A stretch of 64,000 nt of DNA from NCBI GenBank assembly GCA_030693515.1, contig JAUYAK010000057.1, positions 1 through 64,000 of the forward strand, read 5' to 3'. Positions 46,858-54,871 of this stretch are shown one piece after another. The notes under the pieces were generated by a model. That model saw only the letters and a list, made by a program, of their open reading frames with translations, did no database searches and had not been told where the DNA came from. This DNA comes from Opitutaceae bacterium. Lineage in GTDB: Bacteria; Verrucomicrobiota; Verrucomicrobiia; Opitutales; Opitutaceae. Numbering within the stretch: the stretch's first letter is position 1; each line of letters opens with the position of its first letter. The position numbers and the translations under genes are program-made.

Positions 46858-49299
46858 ATGTCCGTCCGCAACCAGTTCAAACTCCTCGTCGGCGGCCTCG
46901 CGGCCCGGCGCACGCGCACGGTGGCGCCGGTCGCGCAGTCGGCCATGCGGGAGTTTCTGGACCGGTCGCGGCTCATCGCGGCGCTCATCTTCTTTTTCAC
47001 CGTCGCCGCCATCGTCGTCATCAGCTCGGCCGGCATCAGCACCGTGGACGCCCCGATCGCCGTCGATCAGGTGGCGACGAGCCGCATCACCGCCCTCGCC
47101 CCTTTCCGCTACGAGAGCGCGGAGCGGACCCGCGTCGCGCGCGAACAGTATCTGGACGGACTGCCGCCGATTTACCGGCTGGAAGTCGAACCCCTGCGCC
47201 GCATCGAGGCGGCGGCCCGCACGCTGCTCGGCCAGTTGGTCGCGTTTGAGACGGCCGGACCGGGCAACGTCTCCCCCCTCATCGGACGCCGCGCCGAACT
47301 CGCTCGCATCGCCGACACGTTCAACTCCCACAGCGCCACCTACCACGCCACCCCGGAGGACATCGCCGCCCTCCTCGCCCCGCTCGATCCCAAGGCGCGC
47401 GCGGAGCTGTTCGACAGCGGGCTGGCCACGCTGCGCGATCTGTATGCCCAGGGCATCAGCGATGCCGCGCTGGGCGGCATACAGCCCGGCAGCTCGCTCG
47501 TCTTCCAAATCGCGCGGCCCGACGGCGAGGTCGCGCAACGGCCCGTGCAGACGCTGGAGGAGGCGCTCACCGCGCTCCGGGTGAGCCTGGCTGTCGGCGC
47601 CGCCCCCCGGCCGGCGGTGCAGGCCGTCTTCCGGCTTTTCCGCTTCGGGCTGGTGCCCAATATCGTCTTCGACCGCGAAGTCACCGCCACGCGCCATGCG
47701 GCGGCGGCCGAACGGGTGAAGCCCGTCGTCGTGGGCGTCGCCCGCGGCCAGACGATCGTCGAGGCCGGCGCGCGCGTGACGCGCGAACAGCACGAGATGA
47801 TCACCGCCCACCGCGAGCACCTGCGCACGCATGGCGACGCCGATGTCAGCGAGGGCCTCACGCTTTTCGGCCGCATGCTGCTGGTGCTCGCGATGGTGCT
47901 GGCCTCGCTCATCTACATCCGCATCGAGGATCCTGAGACGCTGCGCAGCAACGTCCGCTGCGGGCTCCTCGCCCTCGTCGTCATCGCGAATCTGGCGCTC
48001 GTGCGCGCCAACTATTCGCTCGGTGGCGCGGAGTTCTTCCTGCGCGACAGCGCCTGGGCCTCCAGCCTGCCCTACGTGGCGCCCACGGCCTTTGCCCCGC
48101 TCATCATCGCCATCCTCATCGACGCCGGCTCGGGCATCTTCATGGCGCTGCTGATCTCGATTTTCACCGGCGTCATCTACGGCAACCGCCTCGATCTGCT
48201 CGTGCTCACGTTCCTCGCCTCGCTCGTGACGATCTACTTCGGGCGCGACGTGCGGCGCCGGGCCCTCGTGGTCCGCGCCGCCGGCGCAGGCGGGCTCACG
48301 GTAGCCACGTTTGCGGCGCTTATCGGCATCGCGGATCAGACGCCGTTTGACACCCTGGTCCGGCAGATGGCCGCGGGCCTCGGCACCGGTCTGCTCACCG
48401 GCATCGGTGTCGTGGGCCTGTTGCCAGTATTAGAGTCGCTGTTCCAGCGCACGACTGACATCACCCTGCTCGAGCTGACCGACTACAACCACCCGCTCCT
48501 GCGCCGCATGCAGCTCGAGGCGCCGGGCAGCTACCACCACTCGCTCGTCGTGGCCCAGCTCTCAGAAAACGCCGCCAACGCCGTCGGCGCCAACGCCCTC
48601 GTGGCCCGCGCCTGCGCCCTGTTTCACGACATCGGGAAAATCAACGCCCCGCAGTTCTTCGGCGAAAACGCGCGCCATGGCGCCGACGCTCATGCCGGCC
48701 TTCCGCCGGAGGAATCCGCCCGCCACATCCGCCAGCACGTGCCCGACGGCGTCGAACTCGCGCGCAAGCACCGCCTCCCCCGCGCCGTCGTGGACGTAAT
48801 CCAGCAGCACCACGGCACGACGCTCGTCCGCTATTTCTACCAGCGCGCCGTCGAGCACTCGCGCGCGCCCTTCCCGATTCGCGCAGCGGGCGAGCGGAAA
48901 AAAACGGCCGCGCCGGACAGCAAACCCGCCGATTCGCCTTCGCCCCCGAGCTCACCCCCGCCTTCGCCGGATGCCGCCGCCTTCCGCTACGACGGACCCC
49001 GGCCCCAGACGCGCGAGAGCGCCATCATCTCGCTCGCCGACGGCGTCGAGGCCACCACCCGCTCGCTTCGCCAAATCGACGCCGAGAGCCTCCACGAAGT
49101 CATCAATCGCACGTTTGCCGATCGCATCGCCGACGGCCAGCTGGACGATGCACCGCTCACGCTTGAGCAGCTCACGCGCGTCAAGAACAGCTTTCACTTC
49201 ACGCTGCTCAACATGCTCCACGCCCGCGTCGCCTATCCTGACGCCGGCACGAGCGCGACGCCGCCCGACGCCGGAACCCGGAAGTCCGATGCCCGTTGA
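46858..49299 (+). CDS. pgpH: 7TM-HD phosphohydrolase (PgpH-type c-di-AMP phosphodiesterase)
   Basis: This 813-residue membrane protein has a first span (about 40-60), a periplasmic 7TMR-HDED sensor (about 65-330), a seven-span block (about 340-520) and a C-terminal HD domain. The HD residues are GSYHHSLVV (about 557) and FHDIGKINAPQFF (about 590). Homologues degrade cyclic di-AMP. A low-complexity Pro/Ser-rich loop (about 680-705) sits inside the HD domain. It overlaps ybeY by 11 bases. Confidence 0.92.
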   Translation: MSVRNQFKLLVGGLAARRTRTVAPVAQSAMREFLDRSRLIAALIFFFTVAAIVVISSAGISTVDAPIAVDQVATSRITALAPFRYESAERTRVAREQYLDGLPPIYRLEVEPLRRIEAAARTLLGQLVAFETAGPGNVSPLIGRRAELARIADTFNSHSATYHATPEDIAALLAPLDPKARAELFDSGLATLRDLYAQGISDAALGGIQPGSSLVFQIARPDGEVAQRPVQTLEEALTALRVSLAVGAAPRPAVQAVFRLFRFGLVPNIVFDREVTATRHAAAAERVKPVVVGVARGQTIVEAGARVTREQHEMITAHREHLRTHGDADVSEGLTLFGRMLLVLAMVLASLIYIRIEDPETLRSNVRCGLLALVVIANLALVRANYSLGGAEFFLRDSAWASSLPYVAPTAFAPLIIAILIDAGSGIFMALLISIFTGVIYGNRLDLLVLTFLASLVTIYFGRDVRRRALVVRAAGAGGLTVATFAALIGIADQTPFDTLVRQMAAGLGTGLLTGIGVVGLLPVLESLFQRTTDITLLELTDYNHPLLRRMQLEAPGSYHHSLVVAQLSENAANAVGANALVARACALFHDIGKINAPQFFGENARHGADAHAGLPPEESARHIRQHVPDGVELARKHRLPRAVVDVIQQHHGTTLVRYFYQRAVEHSRAPFPIRAAGERKKTAAPDSKPADSPSPPSSPPPSPDAAAFRYDGPRPQTRESAIISLADGVEATTRSLRQIDAESLHEVINRTFADRIADGQLDDAPLTLEQLTRVKNSFHFTLLNMLHARVAYPDAGTSATPPDAGTRKSDAR

Positions 49300-49852
49300 G
49301 CCCACCGCTCCGCGCGAAGTCGCGATTGCGTGCCACCACCCGCGTCTCCGCCTCGACCGCCGCGCGGTCAAACGCGTCATCCATGTCCTCGACGCAGAGT
49401 TTCCGATTGCGGCCGCCGGCCGTCGAAAACCGAAATTTCCGGCCCCGCCACCCGGCGAACTCTCGCTCGTCTTCCTCACCGACGCCGCGCTCGCGCAGCT
49501 TCACGCCGATTTTCTCGCCGACCCGACGATCACCGACGTGATCACGTTTGAGGGGAATCCCGCGCTCGGCACCACCGGCGAGATCTGTGTCTCCGCCGAC
49601 GCCGCTCTGCGGCATGTAGGGCCGCCGCTCGCCGGCGCGCCACGCCGGTCCATGGCACGGCGACTAACCCCGGCCGTTCAATTGAAATTCGCGCGTGAAC
49701 TCACGCTCTACCTCGTCCACGGCTGGCTCCACCTCGCCGGTTACGATGACCTCGTGCCCGCAAAAAAACGAGCGATGCGCCGGGCCGAGGCACGCGCGAT
49801 GGAACTCTTGCGCTGCCACCGCAGTCTGCCGCGTTTCACCTTCCGACCATGA
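49289..49852 (+). CDS. ybeY: rRNA maturation endoribonuclease YbeY
   Basis: This 187-residue single-strand RNase processes 16S rRNA ends and supports ribosome quality control. The zinc site LVHGWLHLAGYDD has two of the three usual His; the third, GYDH in E. coli, is Asp here. ELSLVFLTDAALAQLH and ITDVITFEGNP are family-typical. Between ICVSADAALRH and ARELTLYLVHG there are about 20 extra residues (GC-rich DNA near 49617-49680). ATG 49289 lies within the end of pgpH; the stop overlaps the next gene (ATGA). Confidence 0.9.
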   Translation: MPVEPTAPREVAIACHHPRLRLDRRAVKRVIHVLDAEFPIAAAGRRKPKFPAPPPGELSLVFLTDAALAQLHADFLADPTITDVITFEGNPALGTTGEICVSADAALRHVGPPLAGAPRRSMARRLTPAVQLKFARELTLYLVHGWLHLAGYDDLVPAKKRAMRRAEARAMELLRCHRSLPRFTFRP

Positions 49853-50640
49853 ACGCATTCCGATCCTTCACCCTTTCCTTTTCCGTCGCCGCCTGCGTCG
49901 CCCTGGCCGTTGCGCAGCAGCCCGCCCCCGTCGGCGAGACCTCCCTCACGCTCGACATCGGCCATGGCATCCGCTTCGTGCCGCCCGCGCGCGTCACCGT
50001 GCCCGTGGGCGAAATGCTCCGCCTCACCGGCCCGGCGAGCAGCGGCGAACCCGTGCAATGGCTCCGCAACGGCCGTGCCCTGGCCGGCGCCACGACCAAT
50101 CCCCTCGTGATTCGCTTCGTCACCTCCGCCGACGCCGGCACCTACGCTATGTCCGTGGTAAATCCGGTCGCACTGACCGTGCCCTCGCAAGCGTTGATCC
50201 TCGGCGTGGGCCCGACCGAGCGTTTGGTGAATCTCTCTCTCCGCGGTGACCTCGCCGCGGGCGCGGGCCGCAGCTTCACGGCGGGCTTTGTCGTCTCGGG
50301 CGGCGCCGGCGCGGCCAAGAAAATGCTCGTGCGCGCCATCGGCCCGTCGCTGGCCCTCTTTGGTGTGCCCACCCCGCTCGCTCGGCCTGTCCTGCGCCTC
50401 TTCGACAGTCGCGGGCAGCCCTATGAAAACGGCTATGTCTATCTGCCCGTGGTCGGCGGCCTCACCTACGAAGCCGATCTCGCCGACTCGCTGGCGCGGG
50501 CCGGGGCGTTTCCCACGCCCGCCGGCAGTGCCGACGCCGTGATGCTTCTGCCCTTCCCTGCCGGCAACTACACCGCACAGGTCACGAGCGCCGACGGCTC
50601 CGCCGGCACCGTGCTGATCGAGATTTACGAGGTGCCGTAG
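49849..50640 (+). CDS. Exported Ig-like protein with recurrent C-terminal module
   Basis: This 263-residue protein has a signal peptide (about 1-22), an Ig-like domain (about 25-115, WLRNGRALAGATTNPLVIRFVTSADAGTYAMSV pattern) and a C-terminal module of about 145 residues (from RLVNLSLRGDL to EIYEVP). The same module occurs at the ends of the proteins encoded at 54872 and 59692. It is coupled to ybeY by an ATGA overlap, an odd place for a surface protein. Function unknown. Confidence 0.8.
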   Translation: MNAFRSFTLSFSVAACVALAVAQQPAPVGETSLTLDIGHGIRFVPPARVTVPVGEMLRLTGPASSGEPVQWLRNGRALAGATTNPLVIRFVTSADAGTYAMSVVNPVALTVPSQALILGVGPTERLVNLSLRGDLAAGAGRSFTAGFVVSGGAGAAKKMLVRAIGPSLALFGVPTPLARPVLRLFDSRGQPYENGYVYLPVVGGLTYEADLADSLARAGAFPTPAGSADAVMLLPFPAGNYTAQVTSADGSAGTVLIEIYEVP

Positions 50641-50654
50641 GGCCACCGGTCCTA

Positions 50655-50712
50655 TGAGAGCGAGGCGGCTCGCGACTTCATCGGACCCGTTCGCGAACAA
50701 GTTCGCTCCCAC
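50655..50712. repeat. Degenerate REP-like pair, GTGGGAGCGA family
   Basis: The right arm (to 50712) is well preserved on the minus strand (GTGGGAGCGAACTTGTTCGC), while the left arm (50655-50676) has several changes. It lies 14 bases after the stop of the Ig-like gene. Confidence 0.6.
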
Positions 50713-50789
50713 AGCCCGAGGCTGCGCCACGTCTCCGCGCGACTTTCCCCTTTCCCTCGCCGCGCGTTTTCACGATCGTGCGATTCTCC

Positions 50790-51455
50790 ATGATCGAGGC
50801 TCCCGCGTCCAACTCCCGCTTCGTCGTCCTTCGCAACGCCTTTTTCTCCGGCGTGCTGCTGCTCGCCCCGCTCTGGGTCACGATCTGGGCCCTCGGCAAG
50901 ATCATCGACATCCTCGGCGGCACGTTCCGTCCCCTCTACGAACGCGTCCTGCCCCTGTCGCTGCACGACATCCCGCTGCTCTGGGACCTCATGGCCACGC
51001 TTGTCGTCGTCGCGTGTATCACAGCGCTCGGCTTACTCTCCCAATACGTCTTCGGAAAACTGTTCCTGCACTTCGTCGAGCGCTTCGTGCAAAACATCCC
51101 GGGCGTCGGCGCCGTTTACAATTCCGTGAAGCAAGTCGTCGCCACCTTCGGGTCCGAACGGCGCAACCTCTTCAGCAAGGTCGTGCTCGTGCAGTTCCCG
51201 CGCCCCGGCTCCTGGACGCTCGGCTTCCTCGCAAGCAAGCAGCAGGGCGAGGCGCAGTCGCGCACGGGTCCGGAGACGTGGACGATCTTTGTGCCCACCT
51301 CCCCCAACCCCACGAGTGGCTACCTCCTCCTGCTGCCCAGCACCGAGATCATCGAACTCGATATGAGCGTCGGCGACGGCATGAAAATGATCATCTCCGG
51401 CGGGGCGGTCACGCCGGAGTGGAAGGCCAAGCCGCAGCCGCTCGCGGGGCCGTGA
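50790..51455 (+). CDS. DUF502 membrane protein
   Basis: This 221-residue inner-membrane protein has two spans near the N-terminus (about 15-40, FFSGVLLLAPLWVTIWALG, and 62-85) and the DUF502 core QNIPGVGAVYNSVKQVVATF followed by FPRPGSWTLGFLA and FVPTSPNPTSGYLLLLP. Function unknown. GTG 50778 is a possible start four codons upstream. It is a common member of phoH-ybeY-recO neighbourhoods. Confidence 0.88.
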   Translation: MIEAPASNSRFVVLRNAFFSGVLLLAPLWVTIWALGKIIDILGGTFRPLYERVLPLSLHDIPLLWDLMATLVVVACITALGLLSQYVFGKLFLHFVERFVQNIPGVGAVYNSVKQVVATFGSERRNLFSKVVLVQFPRPGSWTLGFLASKQQGEAQSRTGPETWTIFVPTSPNPTSGYLLLLPSTEIIELDMSVGDGMKMIISGGAVTPEWKAKPQPLAGP

Positions 51456-51463
51456 CGGGAAAA

Positions 51464-52132
51464 ATGCTTGCGCCGGCCAGCCGTCCTTTTCCTCCGTCCG
51501 CCATTCCTTCCCTCCCTCTCAGCACCTCCGCGATCGTGCTGCTCAAGCGGCCGCCGTCCGACGCCTTCCAAGGCCTGACCGTTTTTTCGCCCGAACACGG
51601 CGTGTTGCAGGTGCAGCAGCGGCTGCCGAAAAAAACCGCCGCCACCACCGTCGCGCTTGATCTGTTCGACGAGGCCGCGCTCGACCTCGAATCCTCCAAC
51701 CAAGGCCGCACCTGGTTCGTCAAGGAAGTCGTGCTGACGGCCCGCCACACCGCCATCGGCCGCAGCTACGCCGCGCTGCGCCTCGCCTGTGAGCTGGCCG
51801 CGCTCGTCGCACGCAACCCCGTCCACGAGGAGAGCCGACGCGCGGTCGCCGACCTGCTGCACTCGGCCTTCACGGCCTTCGCGCGCGGCGCGGCGCCTGA
51901 TCTCGTGTGGCTGAAGAGCATCTACCGTTTCGCTCGCGACGAAGGCTACCCCGTCGCCCAGCAGTGGCTGCCCACGCTACCCGACGATCTGCGCGCCGTC
52001 GCGCAGCACCTCCTCCACACCCCGCTCCCCGCGCTGGCCGAGGTGTCTCCCGCGGATCTGCGGTCGGCCCCCATCCTCCACGGTCGGCTCGCGGACTACC
52101 TCCGCGGCCACACCGAGATTCTGCTGGAGTGA
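51464..52132 (+). CDS. recO: RecO-like DNA repair protein
   Basis: This 222-residue protein reads as RecO. An N-terminal OB-like region (STSAIVLLKRPPSDAFQGLTVFSPEHG) is followed by a helical domain with SYAALRLACELAALVARNP and SIYRFARDEGYPV. RecO loads RecA with RecR. The zinc cysteines of many RecO proteins are not evident. GTG 51452, overlapping the DUF502 stop, is an alternative start. The nuclease-helicase gene begins five bases after the stop, suggesting a repair operon. Confidence 0.75.
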   Translation: MLAPASRPFPPSAIPSLPLSTSAIVLLKRPPSDAFQGLTVFSPEHGVLQVQQRLPKKTAATTVALDLFDEAALDLESSNQGRTWFVKEVVLTARHTAIGRSYAALRLACELAALVARNPVHEESRRAVADLLHSAFTAFARGAAPDLVWLKSIYRFARDEGYPVAQQWLPTLPDDLRAVAQHLLHTPLPALAEVSPADLRSAPILHGRLADYLRGHTEILLE

Positions 52133-52136
52133 CGCG

Positions 52137-54779
52137 ATGCACTTCGACCTCGATGCCCGCACCGCCGCGCTGAGCGTCGGCGAGTTTTCCGGCTTCACCA
52201 CCGGCCCCCGTGACGCCGGCGAGACCGGCGCCGCCGGTCTCTGGCGCGCCCAACTCGGCACGCACTGGCACAACGAACTCCGCGCGCAGGCCGCCGCGGA
52301 GCATGCCGGCGCCGCCGTGTTCGAGGTGCCGATCGCGGGGAAAATTTTCCACCGCGGCTGGACGCTCACGCTCACCGGCCGCATTGATCAACTCATCCGC
52401 GGCGAGCGCGCCCTCACCCTGCGCGAGATCAAGACCGTCACACGCGCGCTGCCCGCCGACGAAACCGAACTCCGCGCCGACTACCCCGACTATTTCATCC
52501 AGCTCGCCACCTATGTCGCCCTTGCTCGGCTCGGCGCGCTCAACGGCCTTGGCCCGCAGCTCCAGGCCCTCAGCTCGCAACTCTGCTTCGTGGAGGCGCA
52601 ATCCGGACTCGCGCAGACCCTCGCGCTCACGCCCGCCGACGATGGGCTCTTCCGCGCCCAGCTCGAACGCATCGCCGAATTCCTGAACCTGCGCCTCCGC
52701 GCCCGCGAACGCCTACGCGGCCTGCGTTACCGCCCGGCCTTTGCCACGCCCCGCCCCGGCCAGGAGACGACGCAAGCCGAGCTCACCACGCTCTTCGCGC
52801 AACACCCGCTCGTCTTTTTCGAAGCGCCCACCGGCTTCGGCAAAACCGGCGTGCTGCTTGAATTCGCGCTCGGCCAGCTCCGCTCCGGCCACTTCGACCG
52901 TGCGATCTACCTTACGAGCAAATCGACCGGTCAGATTCAGGTGGTCGCCACCCTCACCGCGATGACAGACGGGATGGCCATAGGTGATGGGTTATCGGTT
53001 ATGGGGAAAAACCCATCGCCCATCACCCATCACCCATTACCCGCCGCGACGGCTCCCGCCGTTGCGGTCTGGCACATCCGCAACAAGGCCGAGCACTGCG
53101 TGAACCACACGTTCCACTGCGTGCGCGATGCCTGCACCTATCTCCACGACCTGCCCGCACGCTGGGCCGCCGCCGGCCTCGCCCGCTTCTACCTCGACGA
53201 ACACCACGCGCGCGATCTCGACACGCTGCGCGCCGCCGGCCGCGCCGCCCGCCTCTGCCCCTACGAAATCACGCGCGCCGCGCTCCCCTTCAACGACGTG
53301 TGGATCGGCGACTACAACTACGTCTTTGCGCCCCGCAACCGCGGCCTCTTCCTCGCCCAGCCCGGCTACGCCGCGGCGCGCACCCTCCTCATCGTGGACG
53401 AGGCGCACAACCTCCCCGCGCGCGTCGCCGATGCGCATTCACACGCCTTCGATGCGATCGCGGCCGATGGCGTGCGGCTCGAACTCCACCGCGTGCATGC
53501 CCCCGCGCCGCTCGCCACGGCGTGGGACCACTGGTGCCATTTTCTCCGCCATCTCCGCATCTGCGATGCTCTCTCCGCCGCGGAGGAGGACGACGCCCGC
53601 CACTTGATCGACGGCGTCGCGCAACAGATCCGCGGTGCCCCGCTCGACCTCGCGGCCCTGGGACCGCAGGCCGCCGATGCGCTGTGGTCGCTGCCCTCGC
53701 TCCTCGACGAACTCGCCGCCTCGCCGCTGCCGCGCCTTTGGTGGTGCCCGCGCGCCGGCGAACTCGCGTTCACCTGCCTCGACGCCGCTGCGGCCATCGG
53801 CGCCACGCTGCGCGAATTCGGCGGCGTCGTGCTCGCCAGCGCCACGCTCACCCCCACCGATGGCTTCGCCGCCGCCTGCGGGCTGGCCTCCGGTGGGGCC
53901 GGCTCTCCGATCCGGCCAGAGCTCCCGCCTCCACTCGCCCACGAATCCTCGCACCCAGGCCGGCTCGAAGAACCGGCCCCACCCGCCCATCCACCCGATA
54001 AGCTCGGCGATCTCACCAAGCGCGACACGAAGAAACTTTTCCGCCAGCTCACCACCGCCGCCGCGCTGCTGCGCACCGACGAGGCGCGCGACGCCGCCAG
54101 CCCCGCGCTCCTCCGCGCGCACACGCCGTGGCGCGACGCCGCCTACGCCATCGCGATCGATGCGCGCGTGCATACCTCCTTTCAGCAACGCGCCCTGCAC
54201 GCCACCACCACCGCCGCCACCATCGCCGCGCTGCACGACGCGGCGCGCGGACCCGTCGCCGTTTTCTTTCCGAGCTACGCCTACGCCGAGTCCATCATCC
54301 GCGAACTCGCCGCCGTCGCGCCCGCCCTGCGCCCCTCGCTCCAACCCCGCGTCCGCGACCTCGCCGAGCAGGCGCAGTGGGTCGGGCAGGCACTCACGCT
54401 CGCCGATGCGCTTTTCCTCGTGCTGGGCTCCAGTTTCGCCGAGGGCATCGACGCGCTCGGCGGCCGCATCACGCACGCGATGGTCGTCGGCCCCGCGCTG
54501 CCGGAGGTCAACGCCGTGCAACGCGCGCGCCTCGCCGAAGCCGCCCGCGCCGGCCTCTCGCGCGACGAGGCCTTTCGCCGTGTTTACCAATTGCCCGGCA
54601 TGACCAAGGTGAACCAAGCCCTCGGCCGCCTCGTGCGCGCCCCCGGCCAGCGCGCCCGCGTGATTCTGCACTGCCGCCGCTTCCTCGAGGCAAGCTACGC
54701 CGAGCTCCTCGCCCCCGACTACCGCGCCGGCGCGCCGCTCCACGACGACGCGTCACTTGCCGCCTGGCTGGATTCGTAA
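52137..54779 (+). CDS. RecB-family nuclease fused to XPD/DinG-type Fe-S helicase
   Basis: This 880-residue protein joins two enzymes. The N-terminal nuclease (1-210) has the RecB/Cas4 pattern: His in GTHWHNEL, Asp84 in GRIDQL, Glu97-x-Lys99 in REIKT, and QLATY (QxxxY). The helicase has Walker A EAPTGFGKT (about 230), four Cys for an Fe-S cluster (HCVNHTFHCVRDAC and LCPYEI), DEAHN (about 420) and motif VI QALGRLVRAPGQRAR. It likely unwinds and trims DNA ends. Two palindromes (52985-53042 and 53893-53982) lie inside the gene and are translated in frame. Confidence 0.88.
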   Translation: MHFDLDARTAALSVGEFSGFTTGPRDAGETGAAGLWRAQLGTHWHNELRAQAAAEHAGAAVFEVPIAGKIFHRGWTLTLTGRIDQLIRGERALTLREIKTVTRALPADETELRADYPDYFIQLATYVALARLGALNGLGPQLQALSSQLCFVEAQSGLAQTLALTPADDGLFRAQLERIAEFLNLRLRARERLRGLRYRPAFATPRPGQETTQAELTTLFAQHPLVFFEAPTGFGKTGVLLEFALGQLRSGHFDRAIYLTSKSTGQIQVVATLTAMTDGMAIGDGLSVMGKNPSPITHHPLPAATAPAVAVWHIRNKAEHCVNHTFHCVRDACTYLHDLPARWAAAGLARFYLDEHHARDLDTLRAAGRAARLCPYEITRAALPFNDVWIGDYNYVFAPRNRGLFLAQPGYAAARTLLIVDEAHNLPARVADAHSHAFDAIAADGVRLELHRVHAPAPLATAWDHWCHFLRHLRICDALSAAEEDDARHLIDGVAQQIRGAPLDLAALGPQAADALWSLPSLLDELAASPLPRLWWCPRAGELAFTCLDAAAAIGATLREFGGVVLASATLTPTDGFAAACGLASGGAGSPIRPELPPPLAHESSHPGRLEEPAPPAHPPDKLGDLTKRDTKKLFRQLTTAAALLRTDEARDAASPALLRAHTPWRDAAYAIAIDARVHTSFQQRALHATTTAATIAALHDAARGPVAVFFPSYAYAESIIRELAAVAPALRPSLQPRVRDLAEQAQWVGQALTLADALFLVLGSSFAEGIDALGGRITHAMVVGPALPEVNAVQRARLAEAARAGLSRDEAFRRVYQLPGMTKVNQALGRLVRAPGQRARVILHCRRFLEASYAELLAPDYRAGAPLHDDASLAAWLDS
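52985..53042. repeat. Inverted heptamer arrays inside the nuclease-helicase gene
   Basis: Three heptamers of TGATGGG type (52985-53005) face four of CCCATCA type (53012-53039) across a G-rich/A5 loop. They encode a low-complexity loop (about residues 283-302, AIGDGLSVMGKNPSPITHHP) just before the first Fe-S cysteine. The reading frame is kept. This family lacks the GTRG head of the other repeats. Confidence 0.8.
53893..53982. repeat. REP-like inverted pair inside the nuclease-helicase gene, GTGGGGCCGG family
   Basis: The arms start with GTGG and end with CCAC (53893-53917 and 53958-53982), matching 22 of 25 bases. The left arm alone folds as GGCCGG-CTCTCCGAT-CCGGCC behind the head. The element is exactly 90 bases, 30 codons, and is translated as a Pro/Ser-rich loop. 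Confidence 0.85.
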
Positions 54780-54871
54780 ACGCAGGACCACCGCCGGTTC
54801 GGCGACCCATGGCACCAACTTGCAGTTGCGTGCCGCGTGAAAAGACCCAGCGTCGCCGCTTCACTTTCGCC

